NCBI GenBank assembly: GCA_937916415.1 | Contig: CALGGH010000216.1 | Location: 1 to 9,780 of the forward strand | Length of the DNA stretch: 9,780 nt | Reading direction: 5' to 3' | Source of the DNA: an uncultured Lachnospiraceae bacterium | GTDB lineage: Bacteria > Bacillota > Clostridia > Lachnospirales > Lachnospiraceae | Part shown: positions 1 to 6,488 of the stretch, in pieces | How positions within the stretch are numbered: position 1 is the stretch's first letter | Layout of the letters: the number at the start of each line of letters is the position of its first letter | Notes under the pieces: generated by a model | Databases searched by the model: none | What the model was told of the DNA's origin: nothing | The model's input: the letters and a program-made list of their open reading frames with translations, nothing else | Program-made: the position numbers and the translations under genes

Positions 1-34
1 CGAAGCAATCAGAAAAGCAGACAAGCAGAATTAA
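1..34 (+). CDS. Possible 3' end of an upstream gene (only about 10 codons)
   Basis: Reading frame 2 from the window edge gives the tail EAIRKADKQN followed by a TAA stop at 32-34, a plausible hydrophilic C-terminus. The other two forward frames also stay open for a short way (stops at 46-48 and 63-65), so the frame cannot be settled from so few codons. DUF1667 genes commonly follow a gene for an FAD/NAD-dependent oxidoreductase of the glycerol-3-phosphate dehydrogenase/GlpB type, so that is what I would expect upstream. This rests on context only; nothing in these residues identifies the family. Confidence 0.3.
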   Translation, partial: EAIRKADKQN

Positions 35-69
35 AAGTTATTCTGTAACAGATCCGAAGGTATGATGAC

Positions 70-441
70 ATGGAACGCAAGGAACTGATATGCATAAACT
101 GTCCGATGGGATGCATGCTGACCGTGGACGTGGGAGATGACGGCGAGATGACCGTCACCGGCAACAACTGTCCGAGGGGCGAGAATTACGCCCGCAAGGA
201 GCTTACTGATCCCACGCGCATAGTCACGTCCACCGTACGGGTCACTGACGGCGAGCTGCCGGTGGTCTCGGTCAAGACCGCTGCCGACGTGCCTAAGGAC
301 AAAATAGGCGGCGTAATGGATGCCCTGCGGGGCGTGACGGTGGAAGCCCCGGTGACCATCGGAGAAGTGATCGTGCCGGACGTATGCTCGACCGGCGTTG
401 CCGTGATAGCCACCAAGGCCGTGGGACGGGTACGCGCCTAA
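70..441 (+). CDS. DUF1667 domain protein (small four-cysteine protein)
   Basis: A 123-residue protein with an N-terminal C8-x2-C11-x3-C15 cluster (CINCPMGC) and a fourth cysteine at C34 in NNCPRG. This four-cysteine pattern is typical of DUF1667 and suggests a bound metal, either zinc or an iron-sulfur cluster; which one cannot be told from sequence. The rest is soluble, with no signal peptide or membrane segment, so it should be cytoplasmic. Members of this family usually sit immediately after genes for FAD-dependent NAD(P)H or glycerol-3-phosphate oxidoreductases and are thought to be accessory subunits of them; the partner here would lie left of the window. The start at 70 is preceded by AAGG at 57-60 with 9 bases of spacing. 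The length fits the family and the gene appears intact. No functional link to the glycosyltransferases downstream is apparent. The exact biochemical role of the family is, to my knowledge, unproven. Confidence 0.85.
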   Translation: MERKELICINCPMGCMLTVDVGDDGEMTVTGNNCPRGENYARKELTDPTRIVTSTVRVTDGELPVVSVKTAADVPKDKIGGVMDALRGVTVEAPVTIGEVIVPDVCSTGVAVIATKAVGRVRA

Positions 442-479
442 TATGCCGGGTTTGGAGCATGGGACGCGCATGCGCCTAA
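423..479 (+). repeat. Imperfect 19-bp direct repeat at the DUF1667 stop codon
   Basis: The last 19 bases of the DUF1667 gene (423-441, GGGACGGGTACGCGCCTAA) recur at 461-479 as GGGACGCGCATGCGCCTAA, identical at 16 of 19 positions, with the units offset by 38 bases. The second copy contains the perfect 10-bp palindrome GCGCATGCGC at 466-475. It looks like a decayed local duplication of the gene's 3' end, including its stop codon. A chance match in GC-rich sequence is possible. Confidence 0.5.
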
Positions 480-570
480 GAAACATTCGAGAAATAACTT
501 ATGCACCTTTGATTGTCTGCTTCTCCGGCAGCTGCTTCAGAAAGCCTCGCCGACGTAAGACGTTTGATTT
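442..570. other. Leader between DUF1667 and the glycosyltransferase operon
   Basis: A gap of 129 bases with no gene. I see no intrinsic terminator (no GC stem followed by a T run) and no convincing -35/-10 pair. It contains short self-complementary words: the 10-bp palindrome at 466-475 and GCAGCTGC at 528-535. GACGT is repeated just before the glycosyltransferase start (552-556 and 559-563). The stretch from about 525 to 555 vaguely resembles the JUMPstart/ops leader of polysaccharide operons, but the match is too loose to call. Transcription of the downstream operon may therefore come through from further left, or from a promoter I cannot recognise. Confidence 0.4.
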
Positions 571-1350
571 ATGAAACTTTCGATCATAGTAGTTACCCTG
601 AATGCGGGCCGTGAGCTGACGGCCACGCTCAAAAGCATAATCACGCAGGAGTATGACGATTTCGAGATACTCATCAAGGACGGCGGCTCCACGGACGGTT
701 CCCTCGATAACCTGCCCAAGGATCCGCGCATCCTGCTTCTGTCCAGGCCTGACGCGGGAATTTATGATGCGATGAACCAGGCGCTCGAGGCGGCGTCGGG
801 TGATTACGTCCTGTTCATTAACTGTGGGGACTACCTGTATGACGTGTACGTATTGAGCGACGTCGTGCCTCTTTTGAACGAACCGAACAGCGTGGTGTAC
901 GGAGACATACTCGACCGGATGGCGGGAGCCCGCGTGACTTCCAATCCTAACCTCGACGAGTTTGCCCTTTACCGTAACGTTCCCTGCCATCAGGCCTGCA
1001 TATATGACCGCAAAATGCTGCTCGCGCACCCTTTTCAGACGGAGTATCTGGTCCGCGCCGACTATGAGCAGTTTCTCTGGTGCCACTACATAGCCAGGGC
1101 CAAAATGATATATGCGAACCGCGTGATCAGCTCATACATGGGCGGCGGATTCTCGGCAACGAGGGAGAACCGCAGACTATCTGCCCGGGAACACGGGGAG
1201 ATCGTGGCCAGGTACATGTCTCCCGAAAACGTAAGTAAGTACAGAAGACGCATGATCCTGTCATTGTCACCGCTGAGACGCCTGCTGGCGGGCAATCCCG
1301 TCACCGGCGGATTATATAACAGGATCAAGACCAAGGCATACAAGACATGA
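571..1350 (+). CDS. Family 2 glycosyltransferase (WcaE/WcaA-like, GT-A fold)
   Basis: A 259-residue inverting glycosyltransferase that would move a sugar from a nucleotide-sugar donor to a growing glycan at the cytoplasmic face. The N-terminal strand MKLSIIVVTLNAG and the nucleotide-binding IKDGGSTDGS segment (residues 35-44) are classic GT2. The segment PDAGIYDAMNQAL (60-72) followed by NCGD (84-87) is the form of the metal-binding DxD region seen in the colanic-acid-type subfamily, which often has NxGD. No membrane segment is seen; the basic C-terminus (KIKTKAYKT-like) could touch the membrane. Donor and acceptor cannot be predicted. The start fits the family exactly, but upstream bases show no real Shine-Dalgarno sequence, which is odd for the first gene of an operon. 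Its stop overlaps the next start by 4 bases (ATGA), indicating translational coupling. Confidence 0.9.
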   Translation: MKLSIIVVTLNAGRELTATLKSIITQEYDDFEILIKDGGSTDGSLDNLPKDPRILLLSRPDAGIYDAMNQALEAASGDYVLFINCGDYLYDVYVLSDVVPLLNEPNSVVYGDILDRMAGARVTSNPNLDEFALYRNVPCHQACIYDRKMLLAHPFQTEYLVRADYEQFLWCHYIARAKMIYANRVISSYMGGGFSATRENRRLSAREHGEIVARYMSPENVSKYRRRMILSLSPLRRLLAGNPVTGGLYNRIKTKAYKT

Positions 1351-2657
1351 AAGTACTCTGGGTAGTGAATCTTCCCATGCCGGTCATAGCCACGCAGCTT
1401 GATCTGCCGGTTTCGAACCGTGAGGGCTGGCTGACCGGAATAATCGAGAAGATCGGACTTAAACCGTATAATGACAGATTTAACCTGGCGGTGGCCTTTC
1501 CGGTGGAAGGATCCGGCCTGGTCATCAACCGCGAGGTCACGATCAGCGAGCAGTTCCGCGTCAGGGCCTACGGCTTTGGCGAAAACGTCGACGCGCCCTA
1601 CGTATATGACTCTGCCCTGGAGGAAACCTTTGGCACGATCATCCGTGAATGTCAGCCTGACGTACTGCACGTGTTCGGCACCGAATATCCGCATTGCCTG
1701 GCGGCAGTCAGGGCCTTTAACAATCCTGACTTCACGATAATAGGCATACAGGGCCTCTGCACGAGGATCGCCGAGCATTACGTGGCGGACGTGCCGCTGG
1801 GAGTCAAGTATGGATTCACGCTGCGCGACCTGCTGCGCAGGGACAACGTATGGCAGCAGATTAACAAGTTCCGCAGGCGTGGTGAAAATGAGGTCGAGGC
1901 GATACGCCTGACCAATCACGTGGCGGGACGCACGACCTTCGACCGGGACTTCTGTGATTCGGTTCATCCCGGAGTGAATTATCATCATCTCGGTGAGACC
2001 ATGCGCATGCCTTTTTATCAGGGCAGCTGGAATCCCGAGAACTGCACTCCGCACAGCATATTCCTAAGTCAGGGCGACTATCCGCTGAAGGGCTTCCACT
2101 ACGTCCTGAGGGCGCTGCCCAGGATACTGGAGGCTTATCCCGATACGATGGTTTTTGTGGCCGGCGCCAACATCCTGGCACGCAGCACCTGGAAGGACAG
2201 GCTGAAGCGCAGCGCCTATGGCAGGTACCTGAACAAGCTGATACGTAAATACAGGCTCAGGGATCACGTCGTGATGCTCGGCAAGCTTAACGCTGACCAG
2301 ATGAAGGAGGAGTACCTGGCGAGCCACGTGTTCGTGTGCCCGTCCTCGATCGAGAATTCTCCCAATTCGCTCGGCGAGGCCATGCTCCTGGGCGTGCCCT
2401 GCGTGGCGGCTGCCGTCGGCGGGATCCCGAGCATGATGGTGGGCGGACAGGATGGCATCCTGTATCCTCCGGGAGACGTGGACGCGTTGGCGGACGCCGT
2501 CATAGAGATATTTGAAAAAGAAGAGATAACCAAGATATACAGCCGCAACGCCAAGCATCATGCACACGAAACGCATGATTCCGACAATAATTATTCGGCA
2601 CTGATGGTGCTGTATTATGACATGACCATTTTTTCGCGGGAGGAAACGCCGACATGA
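1347..2657 (+). CDS. Family 4 glycosyltransferase (GT-B fold)
   Basis: A 436-residue retaining glycosyltransferase. The N-terminal half begins with MKVLWVVNLPMP and carries the acceptor-side Rossmann-like domain, including QPDVLHVFGTEYPH. The C-terminal half has the family 1 transferase core: FLSQGDYPLKGFHYVLRALP, then HVVMLGKLNADQM, then the donor-binding EX7E motif E336-NSPNSLG-E344, followed by GVPCVAAAVGGIPSM and GILYPPGDVDALADAV. All hallmarks are present and the length is normal, so it should be active. It should work in the cytoplasm on a lipid-linked or nascent glycan. The start lies in the ATGA overlap with the preceding gene, with a weak AAGG at 1333-1336. The stop overlaps the next gene by 4 bases in the same manner. 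The sugar transferred cannot be inferred. Confidence 0.92.
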   Translation: MKVLWVVNLPMPVIATQLDLPVSNREGWLTGIIEKIGLKPYNDRFNLAVAFPVEGSGLVINREVTISEQFRVRAYGFGENVDAPYVYDSALEETFGTIIRECQPDVLHVFGTEYPHCLAAVRAFNNPDFTIIGIQGLCTRIAEHYVADVPLGVKYGFTLRDLLRRDNVWQQINKFRRRGENEVEAIRLTNHVAGRTTFDRDFCDSVHPGVNYHHLGETMRMPFYQGSWNPENCTPHSIFLSQGDYPLKGFHYVLRALPRILEAYPDTMVFVAGANILARSTWKDRLKRSAYGRYLNKLIRKYRLRDHVVMLGKLNADQMKEEYLASHVFVCPSSIENSPNSLGEAMLLGVPCVAAAVGGIPSMMVGGQDGILYPPGDVDALADAVIEIFEKEEITKIYSRNAKHHAHETHDSDNNYSALMVLYYDMTIFSREETPT

Positions 2658-3844
2658 CTTTCACCTTTGTATCCAATTACATGAATCATCACCAGCAGCC
2701 CTTTTGCGACGCCATGCATGAGGCCCTGGGCGACGGCTTTACGTTCGTGGCCACCATGCCCATGGAAAAGGAGCGCAGGGACATGGGCTGGGATGAGAGC
2801 TTGTCGGACCTGCCCTACGTAAGGCGGCTGTATGAGGATCCGTCCGCGGAGCAGCTGATCCATGACAGCGACGTGGTGCTCCTGGGATGGAGCGAAAGGG
2901 AGGACATAGCCCAAAAGAGGCTTAATTCCGGCAAGGTCACGCTGCGCGTCAGCGAGAGGATATACCGCACCGGCAGGCACAAGGCCATCTCCCCGCGCGG
3001 ACTGATCGCCAAATACATGGAACATGTCAGATATCGCAAAAAGCCCGTATACCTGCTGTGTGCCGGCGCATACGTGGCTTCGGACTTCCAGCTGATCAGG
3101 GCTTATCCCGGCAAGATGCTCAAATGGGGATATTTTCCGCCCTTTGAGGAGATGGACGAGGATGCGATAGATGCCAGGATGGATGCGCCGCACCCCGTCA
3201 GGATAGTGTGGGCGGGCAGGTTCATCCCGCTCAAGCACCCTGAATACATGATACGCCTCGCGAGGACGCTGAAGGACGAGGGGGCGGATTTTGAGATACA
3301 CATGATAGGCGACGGCGAGATGCTCGAAGGCCTGAAGCGCGAGGCGGAATCCGATCTGTCAAAATACGTAAAGTTCCACGGATCGCTTCGTCCCGGTGAA
3401 GTACGTAAAATAATGAATGAGTGCCATATTCATGTCATGACGTCCAATCAGCTGGAAGGCTGGGGCGCGGTGATAAATGAAGGCATGAACGCCGGATGCA
3501 TAGAGATAGCCAGCAATCTCTGCGGAGCCACGCCTTTTCTGGTCAGTGACAACGAAAACGGACTCACCTATGATCATGAGATCTGTGAGGAAATGGAGCA
3601 GGTGGTCCTGAGGGCATTCAGGAATCCCAGGGGATACGCCCACCTGGCCAAGCATGCCTATGCCACGATACGCGATGAATGGAATGCGAACGTAGCCGCA
3701 AAGAGGCTGATAGAGATGGCCGAGGCACTGCTGGCCGGCGAGACGCCCGAATTCCCCGAGTCCGGCCCGCTGTCTCCCGCACCCGTCATACAGCCGCTGG
3801 CTGAACCCGCCGTATACAATTTCTCAGCACATTACAGGTTCTGA
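2654..3844 (+). CDS. Family 4 glycosyltransferase, second in the cluster
   Basis: A 396-residue GT-B fold transferase, distinct in sequence from the GT4 before it. The first half (MTFTFVSNYMNHHQQPFCDA onward) is the acceptor domain. From about residue 180 the C-terminal transferase domain runs RIVWAGRFIPLKHPEYMIRLA, HMIGDGEM, then KYVKFHGSLRPGEVRKIM, with the EX7E motif E268-GWGAVIN-E276 and NENGLTYDHE. The opening NYMNHHQQP pattern is typical of GT4 enzymes in surface-polysaccharide clusters. The C-terminus beyond residue 365 is a proline-rich tail (PEFPESGPLSPAPVIQP) ending AHYRF and may be disordered. A strong GGGAGGA at 2638-2644 sits 9 bases before the ATG, inside the end of the previous gene. 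The stop TGA shares its last base with the next ATG (TGATG). ATA dominates its isoleucine codons (14 of 21). Confidence 0.9.
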   Translation: MTFTFVSNYMNHHQQPFCDAMHEALGDGFTFVATMPMEKERRDMGWDESLSDLPYVRRLYEDPSAEQLIHDSDVVLLGWSEREDIAQKRLNSGKVTLRVSERIYRTGRHKAISPRGLIAKYMEHVRYRKKPVYLLCAGAYVASDFQLIRAYPGKMLKWGYFPPFEEMDEDAIDARMDAPHPVRIVWAGRFIPLKHPEYMIRLARTLKDEGADFEIHMIGDGEMLEGLKREAESDLSKYVKFHGSLRPGEVRKIMNECHIHVMTSNQLEGWGAVINEGMNAGCIEIASNLCGATPFLVSDNENGLTYDHEICEEMEQVVLRAFRNPRGYAHLAKHAYATIRDEWNANVAAKRLIEMAEALLAGETPEFPESGPLSPAPVIQPLAEPAVYNFSAHYRF

Positions 3845-4911
3845 TGAAGGCGAGCATCATTATTCCCGCATACAACATAGAGGATGGCCTGGAGAGATGC
3901 GTGCGCAGCGTCCTCGGGCAGACCCTCCGTGACCTGGAGGTCATCATCGTCGACGACGGCTCTACGGACGCTACCGGACGCCTGGCTGATGAACTGGCCG
4001 CGTCTGAACCTAACGTCCGCGTGATCCATCAGCCCAACGGAGGCACGTCCCGTGCCCGCAACGCAGGCATACGTGCCGCATCCGGTGAATACCTCGGATT
4101 CGTGGACGCCGATGACTGCGTCGAGCCACGGACCTATGAGATCCTGCTGGATTTTGTCATGAAGAACGGCCTGAAGTGCGCGCAGGTCTGCAGGGATGAG
4201 ATAGCTCCCGACGGCAGCCCCCTGCCGATGGTCGTGACGCCTCCCGACAAGCCGGAGATCATCCCGTCTAAGGATTTTCTTATGGAACTTCTGATGCATC
4301 GCGGCGACTGCTCGATGTGCACCAAGCTGACGCATCGCAGCCTCTTTGAATTCTGCATGTTTCCCGATGGCGAGCTTAATGAGGATTTCTACGTATTTAC
4401 CGCTTTTTTGCAGCACGTTGACGGCGTAGGCAGCCTGCCCGACGTCTGCTATCACGTGTGCTACCGCATGGGCAGCAACACGAGGACCGACGGGGATTTC
4501 TTTTCCAGGGTGTTCAGGGACATAGTCGTCAATGCCGACAGGGCGGAGGAAATGGTCGCACGCACGTACCCGGACCTAAAGGAGGTCGCGAGACGGTTTG
4601 CCCTCGTTCAGCGCCTCGACTACATGATGCACGTGCCCCTCAGGATGATGACACCCGGGGACGGAGTCAGGGTGTCATTTTTGCGTCGCCGTCGTCACGG
4701 CAGCATCGCGCCGTCCTCCGCTCAAGGGGAAGGCGGCGGAGACGATGACTTTTACGCGGAGGTCGTCAGATACCTGCGCAGGCACCGTCGGGACATACGT
4801 AACAATCCGTATCTGACCTCTGATCAGCGCTCCAGGCTGAAGGTAATGTCAGCATGCCCGAAGACCGCGCGGACCGTCCATTCGTGGATCATGAAGCTGA
4901 GGAAACGCTGA
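3844..4911 (+). CDS. Family 2 glycosyltransferase, last in the cluster
   Basis: A 355-residue GT2 enzyme with the canonical core: SIIIPAYNIEDGLERCVRSV, VIIVDDGSTDATG (residues 33-45), NGGTSRARNAGIRAASGEY and the metal-binding DADD at 88-91. The acidic ELNEDF motif (E180, D181) is the usual position of the catalytic base. The C-terminal part (NPYLTSDQRSRLKVMSACP) is typical of capsular/EPS GT2 proteins of Firmicutes. Residues 281-302 form an odd low-complexity stretch, four arginines then Ser/Gly/Asp-rich, which looks like an insertion relative to what I expect in the family. No membrane segments are visible. Translation probably depends on coupling through the TGATG overlap; only a weak AGG precedes the start. 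It ends the glycosyltransferase run, and the next gene has its own promoter. Confidence 0.9.
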   Translation: MKASIIIPAYNIEDGLERCVRSVLGQTLRDLEVIIVDDGSTDATGRLADELAASEPNVRVIHQPNGGTSRARNAGIRAASGEYLGFVDADDCVEPRTYEILLDFVMKNGLKCAQVCRDEIAPDGSPLPMVVTPPDKPEIIPSKDFLMELLMHRGDCSMCTKLTHRSLFEFCMFPDGELNEDFYVFTAFLQHVDGVGSLPDVCYHVCYRMGSNTRTDGDFFSRVFRDIVVNADRAEEMVARTYPDLKEVARRFALVQRLDYMMHVPLRMMTPGDGVRVSFLRRRRHGSIAPSSAQGEGGGDDDFYAEVVRYLRRHRRDIRNNPYLTSDQRSRLKVMSACPKTARTVHSWIMKLRKR

Positions 4912-4925
4912 CGCCGTCGGCTTTT

Positions 4926-4940
4926 GGACAGTTTTTGTCC
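4926..4940 (+). other. Small hairpin after the glycosyltransferase operon
   Basis: GGACA at 4926-4930 pairs with TGTCC at 4936-4940 around a GTTTT loop, 15 bases after the last glycosyltransferase stop. There is no T run after the stem, so it is not a standard intrinsic terminator. It may be a weak pause or 3'-end stabilising structure, or chance. Confidence 0.25.
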
Positions 4941-4947
4941 GGGGCAT

Positions 4948-4976
4948 TTGATGGATTCGCCGCCATATGGTAAAAT
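4948..4976 (+). promoter_or_regulatory. Sigma-A-type promoter of the ABC importer/two-component operon
   Basis: TTGATG (4948-4953) and TAAAAT (4971-4976) are separated by exactly 17 bases and match the TTGACA/TATAAT consensus at 4 of 6 and 5 of 6 positions. Transcription would begin near 4983, giving a leader of about 38 bases before the lipoprotein start. That is too short for a riboswitch or T-box, so control is more likely at initiation. Confidence 0.6.
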
Positions 4977-4990
4977 TTACCTCTGGTAAA
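4969..4990. promoter_or_regulatory. Candidate operator: GGTAAA/TTTACC inverted and direct repeat
   Basis: GGTAAA (4969-4974), TTTACC (4976-4981) and GGTAAA (4985-4990) form a perfect 6-bp inverted repeat around a single A. A second inverted repeat follows around TCT. The array covers the predicted -10 and the transcription start, where a bound repressor would block RNA polymerase. The regulator is unknown. A stem-loop in the nascent RNA is a less likely reading, because most of the array lies upstream of the predicted start. Confidence 0.45.
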
Positions 4991-5007
4991 TCATGTTTTG
5001 ATTTGAA

Positions 5008-5014
5008 AAGGAGG
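5008..5014 (+). promoter_or_regulatory. Ribosome binding site AAGGAGG that fixes the lipoprotein start
   Basis: A near-perfect AAGGAGG lies 6 bases before the ATG at 5021. It decides against the in-frame ATG at 4967, which lies inside the predicted promoter and would put a charged 18-residue stretch before the signal peptide. Confidence 0.85.
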
Positions 5015-5020
5015 AGCATT

Positions 5021-5818
5021 ATGAAAAGATTATTGGCCGGCATTTTGGCGGCAGCATGCATGACGTCATTGGTGGCGTGCGGATCGGGTTCCGGTTCGGG
5101 CTCCGGTTCGGGCAGCGACCTTGATTACGTCAAGGACAAGGGCACGCTGATCGTGGGCATCACGGATTTCGAGCCCATGGACTACAAGGATGCTGACGGC
5201 AACTGGATCGGATTTGACGCGGACATGGCTGTCAAGGTTGCGGAGTCGCTCGGAGTAAAGGCTGAATTCGTCGAGATCGACTGGGACAACAAGATCCTGG
5301 AGCTTGACAACAAGTCGATAGACGTGGTCTGGAACGGCATGACGCTGACGAATGAAGTAAAGAGCGCGATGGAATGCACGAACGCATACTGCAACAATGC
5401 GCAGGTCGTCGTGCTGCCGTCTGCTGATGCGGACAATTATCCGGACATTGACAGCATGAAGGAATTGTCCTTTGCAGTGGAAGCAGGCTCTGCAGGGGAG
5501 GCTGCGGCAGAGGAGAACGCATTGGATTATACATCTTTGACACAGCAGTCGGATACGCTGATGGAGGTGGCTGCGGGCACGAGTGACGCCAGCATTATCG
5601 ACCTTCTGATGGCAGGCGCTATGATCGGCGACGGCACGAGCTATCCGGAGCTGACACATACCTTAGAGCTTACGACTGAGGAATACGGCATCGGCTGCCG
5701 CAAGGGTTCTGACCTCGCATCCTATATCAACGATGAGCTCAAGAAGTTTTACGATGACGGCAGCATGGCCGAGATCGCTGAGCAGTACGGCGTGCAGGAA
5801 GCATTGGTTGAGCAGTAA
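5021..5818 (+). CDS. Amino-acid-type ABC transporter substrate-binding lipoprotein
   Basis: A 265-residue family 3 solute-binding protein that would capture a polar amino acid or similar ligand outside the membrane. It has a lipoprotein signal (MKRLLAGILAAACMTSLVAC) with the lipobox cysteine at C20, then six Gly-Ser repeats (residues 21-32) acting as a tether. The binding domain follows: VGITDFEPMDYKDADG, GFDADMAVKVAESLG, EIDWDNKI, DVVWNGMTLT, and the second-lobe SDASIIDLLMAG with a ligand-binding-type aspartate. It ends with the usual FYDDGSMAEIAEQYG helix. The position that is normally Arg in the T-x-E-R pattern (it clamps the ligand's alpha-carboxylate) is Val113 here (TLTNEVK), so the ligand may be atypical. 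C119, C124 and one more cysteine in GIGCRKG are unusual in an exported domain. It is the first gene of the operon, with the permease 9 bases downstream. Confidence 0.92.
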   Translation: MKRLLAGILAAACMTSLVACGSGSGSGSGSGSDLDYVKDKGTLIVGITDFEPMDYKDADGNWIGFDADMAVKVAESLGVKAEFVEIDWDNKILELDNKSIDVVWNGMTLTNEVKSAMECTNAYCNNAQVVVLPSADADNYPDIDSMKELSFAVEAGSAGEAAAEENALDYTSLTQQSDTLMEVAAGTSDASIIDLLMAGAMIGDGTSYPELTHTLELTTEEYGIGCRKGSDLASYINDELKKFYDDGSMAEIAEQYGVQEALVEQ

Positions 5819-5827
5819 GGAGCTGGG

Positions 5828-6484
5828 ATGTTTTATACAGTTACCTTATCGCTGTTAGAAGGTTTTCTGACAACGGTAAAGTTGTTTGCGCTGACATTGG
5901 TATTCGCGCTGCCGCTGGGGCTGATCATCAGCTTTGGTTCAATGAACCGACTGCCGGTGGTGCGTCTGCCGATCCGCTTTCTGATCTGGATCGTCCGCGG
6001 GACGCCGCTGCTGCTGCAGCTTTTGATCATCTATTACGGACCGGGCATTATTTTAAAAATGAATGTCTGGGGCTCCGGGGATGAGGGCAGGTTTTTAGCG
6101 GCATTGGTCGCGTTTGTGGTCAATTATGCCTGCTATTTTTCGGAGATCTACCGCGGCGGGATCCAGTCGATCCCGGTCGGGCAGTATGAAGCGGGACAGG
6201 TGCTGGGGATGACAAGGACGCAGATTTTCCGCAGGATCATTCTGCTGCAGGTCATCAAGCGCATCGTACCGCCTATGTCAAATGAAATTATCACGCTGGT
6301 CAAGGATACCTCTTTGGCCCGCGTGATCGCTGTTTATGAAATAATTTGGAGCGGACAGGCGTTCATCAAGAGCGCCGGCATCATCTGGCCGCTGTTTTAC
6401 ACCGGCGTATTTTATCTGGTGTTCAGCGGACTGCTGACCGTGCTGTTCCATACGATTGAAAAGAAATTAGGTTTTTTCAGGTAA
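5828..6484 (+). CDS. Amino acid ABC transporter permease (HisM/GlnP type)
   Basis: A 218-residue integral membrane protein forming the channel of the importer, probably as a homodimer since only one permease gene is present. Hydrophobic segments lie near residues 12-36 (FLTTVKLFALTLVFALPLGL), 50-75, 86-102, about 175-200 and at the C-terminus, in keeping with the five-helix HisMQ fold. IVRGTPLLLQLLIIYY is the family's characteristic loop. The cytoplasmic EAA loop that docks onto the ATPase is clear: EIYRGGIQSIPVGQYEAGQVL, starting at E106, with the core E121-A122 and G127. AAGGAG at 5817-5822 overlaps the lipoprotein stop and serves as the ribosome binding site. Its length is normal and there is no sign of damage. 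The ATPase follows after 4 bases. Confidence 0.93.
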   Translation: MFYTVTLSLLEGFLTTVKLFALTLVFALPLGLIISFGSMNRLPVVRLPIRFLIWIVRGTPLLLQLLIIYYGPGIILKMNVWGSGDEGRFLAALVAFVVNYACYFSEIYRGGIQSIPVGQYEAGQVLGMTRTQIFRRIILLQVIKRIVPPMSNEIITLVKDTSLARVIAVYEIIWSGQAFIKSAGIIWPLFYTGVFYLVFSGLLTVLFHTIEKKLGFFR

Positions 6485-6488
6485 TGAT

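Noticed and set aside
31..486. Minus-strand open frame of 151 codons opposite DUF1667
   Set aside because: Its translation is low in hydrophobic cores and unlike any family, while the plus-strand frame has the clear four-cysteine DUF1667 pattern and a ribosome binding site.
521..556. JUMPstart/ops-like polysaccharide leader element
   Set aside because: Only scattered words such as GGCAGCTG resemble it. The conserved GGCGGTAG core is absent, so the match is no better than chance.
1086..2054. Long open frame of 322 codons on the minus strand
   Set aside because: It lies wholly across the first GT2 and GT4 genes, has no recognisable domain, and arises from GC-rich codon bias on the opposite strand. 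The plus-strand genes carry complete family motifs.
4926..4940. Rho-independent terminator after the glycosyltransferase operon
   Set aside because: The 5-bp stem is short, the T-rich part is in the loop, and there is no T tract after the stem.
4967..5020. Longer start for the binding lipoprotein at ATG 4967
   Set aside because: It would place 18 mostly polar residues before the signal peptide and begins inside the predicted -10/operator region. A strong AAGGAGG points to 5021.
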